Source of the DNA: Streptomyces sp. NBC_00523
GTDB lineage: Bacteria > Actinomycetota > Actinomycetes > Streptomycetales > Streptomycetaceae
NCBI RefSeq assembly: GCF_036346615.1
Contig: NZ_CP107836.1
Coordinates: 4,092,001 to 4,156,000, forward strand
DNA: 64,000 bases
Direction: 5' to 3'
Shown: positions 51,023-62,571 of the stretch, piece after piece
How positions within the stretch are numbered: the first letter of the stretch is position 1
Layout of the letters: each line of letters starts with the position of its first letter
Position numbers and translations under genes: made by a program
The notes under the pieces: model-generated
Database searches by the model: none
What the model was told of the DNA's origin: nothing
The model's input: only the letters and a program-made list of their open reading frames with translations

Positions 51023-51418
51023 TCAGGGCTCCATCGGCCGGATCTCGTAGTGCAGCGTCCGGTCCCGCTTCAGCCTGTGGGTCAGCGGGACGAGGACCCC
51101 GTGCATCGCCGGGTACTTGCGGGACAGCATCCGCGACGCGTGCGTGTTCTCCTTCGAGCCCGCCGGGAGAAGGCGCGCGTGGGCCTCGATCTGCGGGCCC
51201 GTGGGGCGGCCGCGCACGGTGCACGGGCCGATCCGCACCACCGGGTGGTTGCGCATGCGCTCCACCTTCCACGCCGAGGAGAACGTCCGGATGTAGGCGT
51301 GGTCGCCCTCGACCGCGATGTTCACCGGGGTGTCGGCGTGCGTCCCGTCCTGCCGCCGCGTGCTCAGCAGGACCGCGTACTGCTTCACGAAGGGCTTGAG
51401 CTGCGGGACCGTATCCAT
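51023..51418 (-). CDS. PPOX-class F420-dependent-type oxidoreductase
   Basis: A 131-residue split-barrel flavin/deazaflavin-binding protein (QYAVLLSTRRQDGTHADTPV, AYIRTFSSAWKVERMRNHP, VRIGPCTVRGRPTG). Length and motifs fit the actinobacterial PPOX-class F420-dependent enzymes. ATG at 51418. Substrate unknown. It converges with the propeller gene by six bases. Confidence 0.85.
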   Translation of the reverse strand: MDTVPQLKPFVKQYAVLLSTRRQDGTHADTPVNIAVEGDHAYIRTFSSAWKVERMRNHPVVRIGPCTVRGRPTGPQIEAHARLLPAGSKENTHASRMLSRKYPAMHGVLVPLTHRLKRDRTLHYEIRPMEP

Positions 51419-51500
51419 ACCTCCATGGTCCGCCGGTACGGGCCCGGGCTCATCCGGGCGCGGGGCGCCCCGCAGGGGTTTCGCGTAAGGTCCCCGGACC

Positions 51501-51998
51501 ATGAGCCCCCGCACCCCCGAGCCCTTCGCCACGCCCCGCCTGGACGCCCTGCCCCTGCGGGTGGAGTACGCGGACGAGATGGCCGCCGTCCTGGCCGACC
51601 CGGCCCTGCACGCCTTCACGGGCGGCGAGCCGGAGACCGCCGAGGCCCTGCGCGCCCGCTACACCCGCCAGACGGCCGGCTCCCCGGACCCGGCCGAGCT
51701 GTGGTGGAACTGGGTGCTGCGCGCCGGGGACACCCTCGTGGGCTACGTACAGGCGACGGTACGCGGCGACCGCGCCGAGATCGCCTGGGTGGTGGGCGTC
51801 CCGTGGCAGGGCCGGGGATACGCCGGGGAAGCGGCCCGGGGCCTGGTCGCGCATCTGCGGGAGGTGGGCGTCACGACTGTCGTCGCCCACATCCACCCCG
51901 AACACGCGGCCTCGGCGGCGGTGGCCGCCGGGGCCGGTCTGGCCCGGACCGGCGAGTGGGAGGACGGGGAGGAGCGGTGGGGGCTGGGCGGGGCGTGA
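51501..51998 (+). CDS. GNAT family N-acetyltransferase
   Basis: A 165-residue acetyl-CoA-dependent acyltransferase. The acetyl-CoA-binding motif is GVPWQGRGYAGEAARGLV, and the C-terminal strand HIHPEHAASAAVAAGAGL is typical of RimJ/RimL-like members. Acceptor unknown. Followed by a strong convergent terminator. Confidence 0.9.
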   Translation: MSPRTPEPFATPRLDALPLRVEYADEMAAVLADPALHAFTGGEPETAEALRARYTRQTAGSPDPAELWWNWVLRAGDTLVGYVQATVRGDRAEIAWVVGVPWQGRGYAGEAARGLVAHLREVGVTTVVAHIHPEHAASAAVAAGAGLARTGEWEDGEERWGLGGA

Positions 51999-52004
51999 GC
52001 GTAC

Positions 52005-52043
52005 GGCGAGGGCCCCGCACACCGGGTGTGCGGGGCCCTCGCC
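52005..52043. terminator. Perfect 18-bp convergent terminator
   Basis: The arms 52005-52022 and 52026-52043 (GGCGAGGGCCCC / GGGGCCCTCGCC at the base) pair perfectly over 18 bases around a three-base loop, between the GNAT gene and serC. Confidence 0.9.
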
Positions 52044-52053
52044 GACGTACGGG

Positions 52054-54472
<2,419 letters not shown>

Positions 54473-54476
<4 letters not shown>

Positions 54477-55708
54477 ATCCGGCCTCCGAGGGCGGGGGTG
54501 GGTGTGAAGACGACGGGCAGACTGGTCATGCCCCGCAGCCAGGGGGAGGGGCGCCGGGTGAGCTGCCCGGCGGGGACGTCCAGGTCGATGTCCGGGAGGC
54601 GGTCGAGCAGGACCTCGATGCCGGTACGGGCGATGACCTCGGCGGTCTCCTGCGCCGGGAACGGGCAGCGGTGCTCGCCGTGCCCGAAGGACAGGAAGGC
54701 GCTGTTGCCGCCGGTCAGGGCCGAGCCGTCGACGCGGATCTGGGGGTCGGAGTTGGCGGCCGCGATGCCCAGGAGGAGCAGGTCGCCCGCCCGGACGTGG
54801 CGGCCCCCGAGGTGCGTGTCGCGCGCGGCCCAGCGGCCGGCGACGTTCTGCGTGGGGGTGTCCTCCCACAGCACCTCGTTCATGGCCTCGGCGACGCTGT
54901 GCCGGCCGCCGGAGAGCGAGGCGGCGAAGCGGTCGTCGGTGAGCATCAGCCGCAGCGAGTTGCCCATCCAGTCCGCGGTCGGCTGGTGGCCCGCCGCCAT
55001 CATGACCATGAGGTCCTGCATGACCTCCTCGTCCGTGAAGCCGCCGGGGTCGGCCAGCATCCGGGTGGCGACGTCGTCGCCGGGCTCGGCGTGCTTGTCG
55101 GCCAGCAGCTTCAGCATCGTCGCGGCGAGGTGCTGCTGGCCGGCCAGGGCGCGTTCCCGGCCGTCGATCATGTCGTTGATCGAGCCGACGAGCGCGTCGC
55201 CGTCCGCGTCGCTCACGCCGTACATCCGGGCCAGGACGCGGGCGGGGAGCAGCATGGCGTACTCGGCGATGATGTCGGTCGAGCCCTTGGAGCAGAACCG
55301 GTCGATCAGCTCGTCGGCGAACTCCTCGGCGAAGCGCTTGAGGGCGAACGAGTCGATCGCCTCCAGCGCGTTGCCGATCATCGCGGCGCGTTCGGCGTGC
55401 CGGGGGCCGACGGTGTAGAGGATCGAGGGCTGCTTGCGGCCGATCATGGGCAGCAGGGGCCAGTCGGCGGGGACGTTCTCCCACTGGTTCCAGAGGTCCG
55501 AGTCGCGGCTGAACAGCACCGGGTCGCTGGTGACCTGGTGGAGTTCGCGGTAGTCGAGGACCAGCCAGGCGGGGAGCCCGCCGTCCAGGACGACGGGCGC
55601 CACGGCTCCGTGGTCGCGCCGGATCTCCCGGTACAGCCGCACCGGGTCGCCCTGGAAGCGGGGTCCGGACAGCGGCACGGCACCGGCCGCGTGGGGGCAC
55701 TCGGTCAC
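54473..55708 (-). CDS. CYP157-like cytochrome P450 lacking ExxR
   Basis: A 411-residue P450. The I-helix reads AGHQPT and the heme loop FGHGEHRCPFPAQE keeps the axial Cys, but the K-helix motif is EVLW (E278-W281) instead of ExxR. Loss of this Arg is the known peculiarity of the Streptomyces CYP157 family. GTG at 55708 overlaps the cvnD stop (GTGA). Whether it is a catalyst or a partner of the CYP154-like enzyme is unknown. Confidence 0.9.
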
Positions 55709-56352
55709 GGGGTGGGCTCCGGGGTCAGGGCGGGGGTGTCCTCGGCGGGCGCGGGGGTGTCCCCCGTACGGGCCGCCGAGAGCCGGTGCAGATGCTCGAC
55801 CAGGGTGATCAGCACGTACTTGCTGGAGGACCGGTCGCGCGCGTCGCACTCCACGAGCGGGACGTCCGGGGAGATGTCGAGCGCCTCCCGGATCTGCTGC
55901 TCGGTGTGGAGCGGGCCGCCGAAGTCGTTGCAGGCGACGATGAACGGCGTGCCGTGGTGTTCGAGCCGGTCGATCGCGTACCAGGAATCGGCCAGGCGCC
56001 GGGTGTCGACGAGGACGACGGCGCCCAGGGTGCCGGAGAACAGCCGGTCCCAGAGGAACCAGAAGCGCTCCTGGCCGGGCGCGCCGAACAGGTAGAGCAC
56101 CGAGCGTTCGTCCAGGCTGATCCGGCCGAAGTCGAAGGCGACCGTGGTGGACGTCTTGGACCCGACGCCGTCGAGGTGGTCGACCGCCTCGCCCGCGCGG
56201 GTCATCGTCTCCTCCGTGTTGAGCGGACGGATCTCGCTCACGGATCGGACCATGGTGGTCTTGCCGACCCCGAAGCCGCCGACCACGACTATCTTCAGTC
56301 CGTTGTCGGCCGTCGCTCTCAGGGCGGCGCGGTCAGAGGTTGCGGAGTCCAA
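55705..56352 (-). CDS. cvnD: Conservon small GTPase-like protein CvnD
   Basis: A 215-residue P-loop protein with GGFGVGKTT (K31) as Walker A, FGAPGQERFW as the switch-like DxxG equivalent and CND as the base-recognition variant of NKxD. In conservons CvnD acts like a G protein at the membrane with CvnA-C. The C-terminal ~25 residues are Pro/Ala/Thr-rich. It overlaps cvnC by 20 bases. Confidence 0.92.
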   Translation of the reverse strand: MDSATSDRAALRATADNGLKIVVVGGFGVGKTTMVRSVSEIRPLNTEETMTRAGEAVDHLDGVGSKTSTTVAFDFGRISLDERSVLYLFGAPGQERFWFLWDRLFSGTLGAVVLVDTRRLADSWYAIDRLEHHGTPFIVACNDFGGPLHTEQQIREALDISPDVPLVECDARDRSSSKYVLITLVEHLHRLSAARTGDTPAPAEDTPALTPEPTP

Positions 56353-56698
56353 CGAGCACCTGTTCCAGGATGTCGGGGGCGGGAAGCCGGTCCGATACGC
56401 GTGCGGTACGCGGATGGCGGGCGCTGATCCGGCCGGTGTCGAGCAGATCGCAGAGCAGGATGCGCACGATGCTCACGGGCAGGTCGAGATCGGCGGCGAT
56501 CTCCACGACGGCGGTGGGCCGCTCGCACATCCGGAGGATCGCCACGTGCTCCGACTGCATGCCGGGGGCCGGCTCGCACTCGGCGACGACCAGGGTGACC
56601 AGGTCGAAGGCGGCGGAGTCGGACCGGGTGCGGCCGCCCGTCAGGGTGTACAGCCGGTCCGGCGCGTCGTCCCTGCCGGGGCGGGGGCGGGGTGTCAT
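56333..56698 (-). CDS. cvnC: Conservon protein CvnC (DUF742)
   Basis: A 121-residue DUF742 protein with a winged-helix-like C-terminal half (VEIAADLDLPVSIVRILLCDL) following RLYTLTGGRT. CvnC is a conserved conservon component that interacts with CvnA/B/D. ATG at 56698 overlaps the cvnB stop (ATGA). Confidence 0.92.
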   Translation of the reverse strand: MTPRPRPGRDDAPDRLYTLTGGRTRSDSAAFDLVTLVVAECEPAPGMQSEHVAILRMCERPTAVVEIAADLDLPVSIVRILLCDLLDTGRISARHPRTARVSDRLPAPDILEQVLVGLRNL

Positions 56699-57132
56699 AC
56701 GGCCGTGCCCCGGGCGGCGGCGACCGTGTCGACGGGTTCGCGCGGCGGGGCGACCAGGTGCTCGCCCAGCTGCTCGACCAGCTCGCTCATGTTGTGGCCG
56801 ACGAGGCCCACGTCGGCGCTCTCGGCGGCGACGACCGCGAGGTGGGCGCCCGCACCCGCCTCCACGATGAAGAGGATGCCGCCGTAGAACTCGGCCATGG
56901 CGGAGCGGACGCCGCCGCTGCCGTTGCCGAATTCCACGGACGCGCCGTGGGACAGGCTCTGGATGCCGGCGGAGATCGCGGCGAGCTGGTCGGCCTGGTC
57001 GACGGAGAGTTCGGGCGTACGGCACAGCTTGAGGCCGTCCCTCGACAGCACGAGGGCGTGCCGGGCGCCGGGGGTCCGTTCGAGGAGCCCCTCCAGCAGC
57101 CAGTTGAGCTTCTCGTCGGTGGTGGCGGTCAT
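56695..57132 (-). CDS. cvnB: Conservon roadblock/LC7 protein CvnB
   Basis: A 145-residue roadblock/LC7 domain protein (LNWLLEGLLERTPGARHALV, LSVDQADQLAAISAGIQSL). Related MglB-type proteins regulate small GTPases, which fits CvnD in the same operon. ATG overlaps the cvnA stop (ATGA). Confidence 0.93.
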   Translation of the reverse strand: MTATTDEKLNWLLEGLLERTPGARHALVLSRDGLKLCRTPELSVDQADQLAAISAGIQSLSHGASVEFGNGSGGVRSAMAEFYGGILFIVEAGAGAHLAVVAAESADVGLVGHNMSELVEQLGEHLVAPPREPVDTVAAARGTAV

Positions 57133-58673
57133 CGGGAGCTGTCCTCCGGGGGTGGGGAGTCGGGCCGTACGGCGTTGCGGAAGCTGCTGAAGCGGGCCGC
57201 CCGCGCCTTGGGGTCGGGTGCGTCCTCCGCCGCGCCGGTCTCCCGGGCGGGTTCGGGGGCGGTGGCCCGGGCCCGGGCCTCGGCGGCGGCCAGGGTGCGC
57301 CCGCGCGAGCGCTTGGGCAGGCCGCTCTCGCCGAACTTCGGGAGGTTGCCGGTGGTCTCCGAGGCGGAGTCGGAGCGCATGGGCTCGGGGGCGGAAGGCC
57401 GGGCGGCGGGGTCCGTCCCCAGGGTGTGGACGGGCTCGGGCTCGGTCCCGGCGGGGGCGGCCGCCGGGGCGGGCGCGGAGGCGGCGGGCGCGGGTTCCGG
57501 GGTGGTCCGGGGCGTGGTGGCGCGGGTGACGATCTCCTGCGGGAGCATCATCAGCGCGCCGGTGCCGCCGCGCGCGGAGGGCCGGAAGGAGACGGTCAGC
57601 CCGTGCTTGCGGGCCAGCCGGCCGACGACGGCGAGCCCGAGGCGGGTGCCGGTCAGGCCGGTGAGGTCGGCGTCGTCGGCGGAGACGGCGCGCTCCGCCC
57701 GGCGCAGCTGCACGTCGCTCATGACGAGGCCGCTGTCCTCGACGGTGACGACGATCCCGGCCGGGACCTCCTCCACGTACACATGGACCTCGGCGGTGGG
57801 TGGCGAGAAGTTCGCGGCGTTGTCGAGGAGCTCGGCGAGGGCGTGCATGACGCCCTCGGCGGCGTGGCCGGAGACGGCGACGTCGCTGGTGGAGTGGAGC
57901 CGGACGCGCTGGTAGCCGCTGATCCGGCCCATCGCGCCGCGCAGCACGGACTCCATGACGATGGGCTTGGCCCAGCGCCGTCCGGAGCGGGCGCCGGTGA
58001 GCACGGCGATGGAGTCGGCGAGGCGGCCGGCCTGGGCGGTGCGGTGGTCGAGGTGGAGGAGGTCGGCGAGGACGTCCTCGGCGGTGTGCCGGTGCTCCAT
58101 CTCGCGGAGGTCGGCGAGCATGCTCGTGGCCAGGGCCTGCATCCGGCCGGCCGCGTTGGCGCAGGCGGTGAGGGCGGCGGAGCGCTCGGTCTCGGCGCGC
58201 GCGGTGCGGGCCTTCAGCCGGGCGTTCTCGGCGGTGAGGCGGGCGGTGCCGGCCTCGGCCTCCTCCCTGGCCCTCGCCGTCTCCGCGGCGGCGGCCGCCT
58301 TGATGCGGGCGTTCTCCGCGGTGAACCGCTGGGCGTCGGCGGCGGAGGCCGAGACCATGCGGGAGACCTCCGCCGTGAACCGGCCGCTCTCGGCGGCGTG
58401 CGTCGCGCGGAGGCGGCGCACGGCGGCCCGGGCGTGGACGGCGGTGGTGACGGCGGCCACGAGGAGCAGGGCGGCCCCGCCGGAGCCCCAGGCCACCGCG
58501 GTCCTGGCCGATTCGGGAGCGGCGAAGGTCGCCCACACGCTCAGGGCTGCGGAGAGGGCCACCGTGACCAGAAGGGCCAGTGCGGTCGGCCGGGTAGAGG
58601 GGCGCAAAGCGGAGTCCTTGGGGCGGACGGCGGCGGACGGGGGCGATTCGGACCTGTGTGACGCGAGCGACAA
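57129..58673 (-). CDS. cvnA: Conservon sensor kinase-like protein CvnA
   Basis: A membrane histidine-kinase-like protein of 514 residues. Two N-terminal helices (about 31-50 and 60-80) precede a long Ala/Glu/Arg coiled coil (85-170), then an HATPase domain with the N box ELLDNAANFSPP, VEDSGLVMS and GTRLGLAVVGRLA. No DHp histidine box of usual form is evident. The C-terminal ~130 residues are Pro/Ala-rich. The ORF opens with TTG at 58673, but TTG at 58607 has AAGGA at six-base spacing and may be the real start. Confidence 0.88.
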   Translation of the reverse strand: MSLASHRSESPPSAAVRPKDSALRPSTRPTALALLVTVALSAALSVWATFAAPESARTAVAWGSGGAALLLVAAVTTAVHARAAVRRLRATHAAESGRFTAEVSRMVSASAADAQRFTAENARIKAAAAAETARAREEAEAGTARLTAENARLKARTARAETERSAALTACANAAGRMQALATSMLADLREMEHRHTAEDVLADLLHLDHRTAQAGRLADSIAVLTGARSGRRWAKPIVMESVLRGAMGRISGYQRVRLHSTSDVAVSGHAAEGVMHALAELLDNAANFSPPTAEVHVYVEEVPAGIVVTVEDSGLVMSDVQLRRAERAVSADDADLTGLTGTRLGLAVVGRLARKHGLTVSFRPSARGGTGALMMLPQEIVTRATTPRTTPEPAPAASAPAPAAAPAGTEPEPVHTLGTDPAARPSAPEPMRSDSASETTGNLPKFGESGLPKRSRGRTLAAAEARARATAPEPARETGAAEDAPDPKARAARFSSFRNAVRPDSPPPEDSSR

Positions 58674-58859
58674 ACGTGACTAGTGGAACAGGAGATTCCC
58701 AGCTAAGTCCCCGTCACTATATGAGAATTGACGATCCCTTTGGGAAGAGCTTGTGGTGGGACCTGTTCTGTTTCTGATTTCAACTTGTCAATTTCTGACC
58801 GTTAACCTGGCTGGTGAGGCAATACCGCACGTTTCAGGAGTCAGAAGGGCAGGCCCCCG

Positions 58860-59816
58860 GTGAACCACCAGACCGCCGCCGCAGAACCGGCCGCAGCCGC
58901 TGCCGTCGCCGTGCCGGAGGTGGTCGCCGCCCCGGCGCTCGGCGGTCCGGAGCGCCCCGACGGGCGGCGGGCCGCGCTCGCCCCGGTCGCGCTGGTGGTC
59001 GCGGGCGCGCTGTCCGTGCAGTTCGGCGCCGCCATCGCGGTGCTGCTGATGCCCCGGGCCGGGGCGCTCGGGGTCGTCACGCTGCGGCTGGCCGCCGCCG
59101 CGCTCGTCCTGCTCGTCGTCTGCCGGCCGAAGCTGCGCGGCCACTCGCGGGCCGACTGGGGCACCGTGGTCGCCTTCGGCATCGCCATGGGCGGCATGAA
59201 CACGCTGTTCTACCAGGCCGCCGACCGCATTCCGCTCGGCGCCGCCGTCACCCTCGAAGTGCTCGGCCCGCTCGCCCTGTCCGTGATCGCCTCGCGCCGC
59301 CTGGTGAACGTCGTCTGGGCGGCCCTCGCCCTCGGCGGCGTCGTCCTGCTCAGCGGCGGCGGCTTCGACCGGCTCGACCCGGTCGGCGCCGCCTACGCGC
59401 TGGGGGCCGGGGTGATGTGGGCGGCGTACATCGTCTTCAGCGCCCGCACCGGCCGCCGCTTCCCGCAGGCCGACGGCCTCGCCCTGGCGATGGTGGTCGC
59501 CGCGCTCCTCTCGCTGCCCCTCGGCATCATGGACGCGGGCTCCAAGCTCCTCGTCCCCACGACGCTCGGGCTCGGCGCGGCCGTCGCGCTCCTCAGCTCC
59601 GTGCTCCCGTACACCCTGGAACTCATCGCGCTGCGCCGTCTGCCCGCGCCCACCTTCGCCATCCTGATGAGCCTGGAACCCGCGATCGCCGCCATGGCCG
59701 GATTCCTCATCCTCCACCAGGCCCTGTCCCTGACGGACGCCCTCGCCATCGCGCTGGTCATCGGGGCGAGCATGGGGGCGGTACGGAGTCAGGTGCGGGG
59801 GGTCGCGAAGCGGTGA
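58860..59816 (+). CDS. EamA/DMT-family transporter
   Basis: A 318-residue membrane protein with ten helices and the internal duplication typical of EamA (LRLAAAALVLLVVCRPKL; SLEPAIAAMAGFLILHQ). It resembles RhtA-type threonine/homoserine exporters. GTG start; divergent from the conservon. The 58674-58859 gap is AT-rich and holds promoters for both. Confidence 0.87.
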   Translation: MNHQTAAAEPAAAAAVAVPEVVAAPALGGPERPDGRRAALAPVALVVAGALSVQFGAAIAVLLMPRAGALGVVTLRLAAAALVLLVVCRPKLRGHSRADWGTVVAFGIAMGGMNTLFYQAADRIPLGAAVTLEVLGPLALSVIASRRLVNVVWAALALGGVVLLSGGGFDRLDPVGAAYALGAGVMWAAYIVFSARTGRRFPQADGLALAMVVAALLSLPLGIMDAGSKLLVPTTLGLGAAVALLSSVLPYTLELIALRRLPAPTFAILMSLEPAIAAMAGFLILHQALSLTDALAIALVIGASMGAVRSQVRGVAKR

Positions 59817-59831
59817 CAGGGGCCGACGCGG

Positions 59832-60221
59832 TCAGCCCGCGTCCGGTTCCCACCACGACAGGTTCGCGGCCGCCCGCGCCACCGGCTCGATGACCTCCCA
59901 GCCCTCCGCGATCAGCCCCTGCTCGACGCGCCAGAGGTCCACCACCACGATCTCCGGGCCGCCGTCGGGAAGGCCGCGCCGGGAGTGCACCACGACGTGG
60001 TCGCCGTCGGCCAGCAGGTGATCGATCCCGACCTCCATCCCGGCGGTCGGGGCGATCGCCGCCTCCACGGCCGCCAGCCACTCCGCCTTGGTGGAGGTGA
60101 TCCCGCCGGGCCGGTGGTGCGTGAAGCCCTCGCTCAGGAGCGGGGCCAGCGCCTCGGTGCTGCCGGTTTCGAGCAGGGTGGCCAGGGCCTGCCGCACGAT
60201 GTTCCTGTTCTCGTCGCTCAT
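59832..60221 (-). CDS. NTF2-like/SnoaL-type protein
   Basis: A 129-residue cone-shaped NTF2-fold protein (IVRQALATLLETGSTEALAP, GDHVVVHSRRG, VVVDLWRVEQGLIAEGWEVI). Such proteins are cyclases, isomerases or ligand-binding subunits. The ATG at 60221 is spaced better from the upstream GGAAAG than the ATG at 60230. It is divergent from the XRE regulator across a palindrome. Confidence 0.8.
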   Translation of the reverse strand: MSDENRNIVRQALATLLETGSTEALAPLLSEGFTHHRPGGITSTKAEWLAAVEAAIAPTAGMEVGIDHLLADGDHVVVHSRRGLPDGGPEIVVVDLWRVEQGLIAEGWEVIEPVARAAANLSWWEPDAG

Positions 60222-60263
60222 GCGGCCCATGCTTTCCGCCGCCGCACCGGCTGTCGATGAAAT

Positions 60264-60276
60264 GCCATGTCATGGC
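60264..60276. promoter_or_regulatory. Palindrome GCCATG-T-CATGGC
   Basis: A perfect 13-base dyad in the 88-base gap between the divergent NTF2-like and XRE genes; placement suggests binding by the XRE protein and control of both. Confidence 0.6.
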
Positions 60277-60309
60277 GGGCGGCCCCGGCGGCCGGTACGG
60301 TCGGCGCTC

Positions 60310-61122
60310 GTGCGGAAAGTCGGCGAACTCCTGCGGCACTGGCGCCACCGCCGGGGCGTCAGCCAGCTCGACCTCGCGCTCTCGGCCGGCGTCTCGCCCC
60401 GGCACGTCAGCCTCGTGGAGACCGGCAGGTCGCACCCCAGCGCCGACATGGTCCTCCGGCTGGCGGAGCACCTGGACGTCCCCCTGCGCGAGCGCAACCG
60501 GCTGCTCCTCGCGGCCGGCTTCGCGCCCCGGTACGCGGAACGCCCCCTGGGGCACGACGCGCTGGCGGCGGCCCGGGAGGCGGTCGAGCGGGTGCTCCGG
60601 GCGCACGAGCCGTATCCGGCGGTGGCCTTCGACCGCCACTGGGACATCGTGCGCGCCAACCGGGCCGTCGAGCCGTTCTTCGCGGGCGTCGCCCCCGAGC
60701 TGCTGCGCCCGCCGGTCAACCTCGTGCGCCTGGGCCTGGACCCCCGGGGATTCGCGCCCCTGGTGGTCAACCTCGTCGACGTGCGGACGCTGTTCCGGGC
60801 CCGCGTCGGCCGTCAGCTCGCCGCCGCCCCCGACGCCCGCCTCGCCGCCCTGTACGAGGAGCTGCTGGCGCCCGGCGGGGAGGACGAGGCGGAAGGCGCG
60901 TCGATCGCCGCCGGGTCCGAAGTCGTGATCCCGATGATCCTGAGGCTCGGCGGACGCGAGGTGCGGATGTTCTCGACCATCACCACCTTCGGCACCCCGA
61001 TGGACATCACGCTGGACGAGATCGCGATCGAGCTGTACTACCCGGCGGACGAGGAGAGCGCGGCGTATTTCGGGCCCGCGCACCGCGCGCCCGAACGCTC
61101 CGATCCTCCCAACGTAGGCTGA
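60310..61122 (+). CDS. XRE family regulator with MmyB-like ligand domain
   Basis: A 270-residue regulator with an N-terminal HTH (LLRHWRHRRGVSQLDLALSAG, VSPRHVSLVETGRSHPSADM) and a C-terminal MmyB-like, PAS-related domain (YPAVAFDRHWDIVRANRAVE) that binds a small molecule or fatty acid in studied homologues. GTG at 60310. Divergent from the NTF2-like gene; a 13-base palindrome lies between. Confidence 0.88.
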   Translation: MRKVGELLRHWRHRRGVSQLDLALSAGVSPRHVSLVETGRSHPSADMVLRLAEHLDVPLRERNRLLLAAGFAPRYAERPLGHDALAAAREAVERVLRAHEPYPAVAFDRHWDIVRANRAVEPFFAGVAPELLRPPVNLVRLGLDPRGFAPLVVNLVDVRTLFRARVGRQLAAAPDARLAALYEELLAPGGEDEAEGASIAAGSEVVIPMILRLGGREVRMFSTITTFGTPMDITLDEIAIELYYPADEESAAYFGPAHRAPERSDPPNVG

Positions 61123-61145
61123 CAGCAGCCGACTTGGAGGGTTGC

Positions 61146-61652
61146 ATGACGGAACGCGACGATCTTCTCGCGCTCATGGACGACCAGCGCACCAACTTCC
61201 TCTACACCGTCGCCAAGATCGACGACGACCAGGCGCGGACCCGTACGACGGTGAGTGAGCTGACCCTCGGCGGCATCCTCAAGCACCTCGGTTCGATGCA
61301 CCGCATCTGGCTCGCCGTGATCGACGGCACCGCCCCGGCCAAGATCGAGTGGAGCGATCTCGATCCGGACAACGACCGGATGACCGACTCCGAAACCCTG
61401 CCGGAACTGCTGGAGACCTTCCGTGCGATGGCGGGCGCGTTCGACCGCGTGGTGCGGCAGGAACCCGATCTCGACCGCGCGATAGTGCTGCCCGCGTACC
61501 CCTGGTCCCCTCCCGAGCCGGTCCGCTGGACCGTCCGCCACGTCCTGTGGCACATCTTCCGCGAGACGGCCCACCACAGTGGTCACGCCGACATCGTCCG
61601 CGAGGCGCTGGACGGTGCGAGCACCACCGCGAAGATGGTGGGGAGGGAGTAG
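61146..61652 (+). CDS. DinB family protein
   Basis: A 168-residue four-helix-bundle protein with the metal-binding His triad of DinB/YfiT-type proteins (KHLGSMH and AHHSGHADIVR). The family includes bacillithiol/mycothiol transferases. It starts 23 bases after the XRE gene and may be transcribed with it. Ended by a hairpin. Confidence 0.85.
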   Translation: MTERDDLLALMDDQRTNFLYTVAKIDDDQARTRTTVSELTLGGILKHLGSMHRIWLAVIDGTAPAKIEWSDLDPDNDRMTDSETLPELLETFRAMAGAFDRVVRQEPDLDRAIVLPAYPWSPPEPVRWTVRHVLWHIFRETAHHSGHADIVREALDGASTTAKMVGRE

Positions 61653-61656
61653 ACGA

Positions 61657-61684
61657 GGAACCGGGCGGGCTTCCGTCCGGTTCC
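61657..61684 (+). terminator. Terminator after the DinB gene
   Basis: GGAACCGG pairs with CCGGTTCC, continued inward by a G-T wobble and CGG/CCG around a GCTT loop. Confidence 0.7.
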
Positions 61685-61702
61685 GGCGCGGAAAAAATCA
61701 TG

Positions 61703-61714
61703 CAAGCGTGCTTG
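61703..61714 (+). promoter_or_regulatory. Operator-like palindrome CAAGC-GT-GCTTG
   Basis: A perfect 12-base dyad in an AT-rich patch 62 bases before the TIGR03084 gene, directly upstream of TGTTTAGG which may be a -10 region. TetR regulators of acyl-CoA pathways bind similar sites; a TetR gene may lie beyond the right edge. Confidence 0.55.
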
Positions 61715-61776
61715 ATTGTTTAGGGTTCCGCTGGCAGGCTCCCGGGCACGCCGTCACGCCCCGAGGGGAGCGCACC

Positions 61777-62571
61777 GTGTCCGATGCCTCAGCCGTGCTG
61801 GATGATCTGCGCAGCGAGAGCCTGGAGTGCGACCTGCTCGTCGCCGGGGCGAGCGCGAGACAGTGGGCGGGGGAGACCCCGGCCGAGGGGTGGACCCTCG
61901 CCCACCAGATCGCGCACCTGAGCTGGACCGACGACGTCGCGCTGATCTCCGTCACCGACCCCGGACGCTTCGGGGACGAGGTGGCCAAGGCCATGGAGGA
62001 CCCCGAGGGCTTCGTGGACCGGGCCGCCGAGGAGATCGTCGCCGCGTATCCGCCGGACGCGCTGCTCATCCGCTGGCGCGAGGGCCGCGAGCGCCTGCAG
62101 GAGGCCCTGCGCGCCGCGCCCGCCGGGGCGAAGTTCCCCTGGTACGGGCCGCCGATGAGCGTCGCCTCCATGGCGACCGGGCGGCTGATGGAGACCTGGG
62201 CCCACGGTCAGGACATCGCCGACGCCCTCGGGGTCACCCGCACCCCGACCGCCCGGCTGCGCCACGTGGCCCGCATCGGGGTCCGGGCCCGCGACTACGC
62301 CTACTTCGTACGGGGCAAGCAACCGCCCGCCGAGGAGTTCCGGGTGGAACTGACCGCGCCCGGCGGTGAGTTGATCACGTACGGCCCCGAGGGCGCCGGC
62401 CAGCGCGTCACCGGGCCGCTGCACGACTTCTGCCTGCTCGTCACGCAGCGCGCCCACCGCGACGACCTGGCGGTGCGCGCGGAGGGGGCCGACGCCGACG
62501 CCTGGCTGTCGATCGCGCAGGCGTTCGCGGGCCCCGCGGGGGCGGGGCGGGCGCCGAAGGGGGAGCGATGA
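61777..62571 (+). CDS. TIGR03084 family metal-binding protein
   Basis: A 264-residue protein of the DinB-like, wyosine/mycothiol-isomerase type (WTLAHQIAHLSWTDDVAL; MATGRLMETWAHGQDIADAL) with His residues placed for metal binding. In actinomycetes it accompanies AtuA-type genes. GTG after GAGGGGAG. Its stop overlaps the next ATG (ATGA). It probably belongs to a branched acyl-CoA catabolic operon. Confidence 0.85.
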   Translation: MSDASAVLDDLRSESLECDLLVAGASARQWAGETPAEGWTLAHQIAHLSWTDDVALISVTDPGRFGDEVAKAMEDPEGFVDRAAEEIVAAYPPDALLIRWREGRERLQEALRAAPAGAKFPWYGPPMSVASMATGRLMETWAHGQDIADALGVTRTPTARLRHVARIGVRARDYAYFVRGKQPPAEEFRVELTAPGGELITYGPEGAGQRVTGPLHDFCLLVTQRAHRDDLAVRAEGADADAWLSIAQAFAGPAGAGRAPKGER

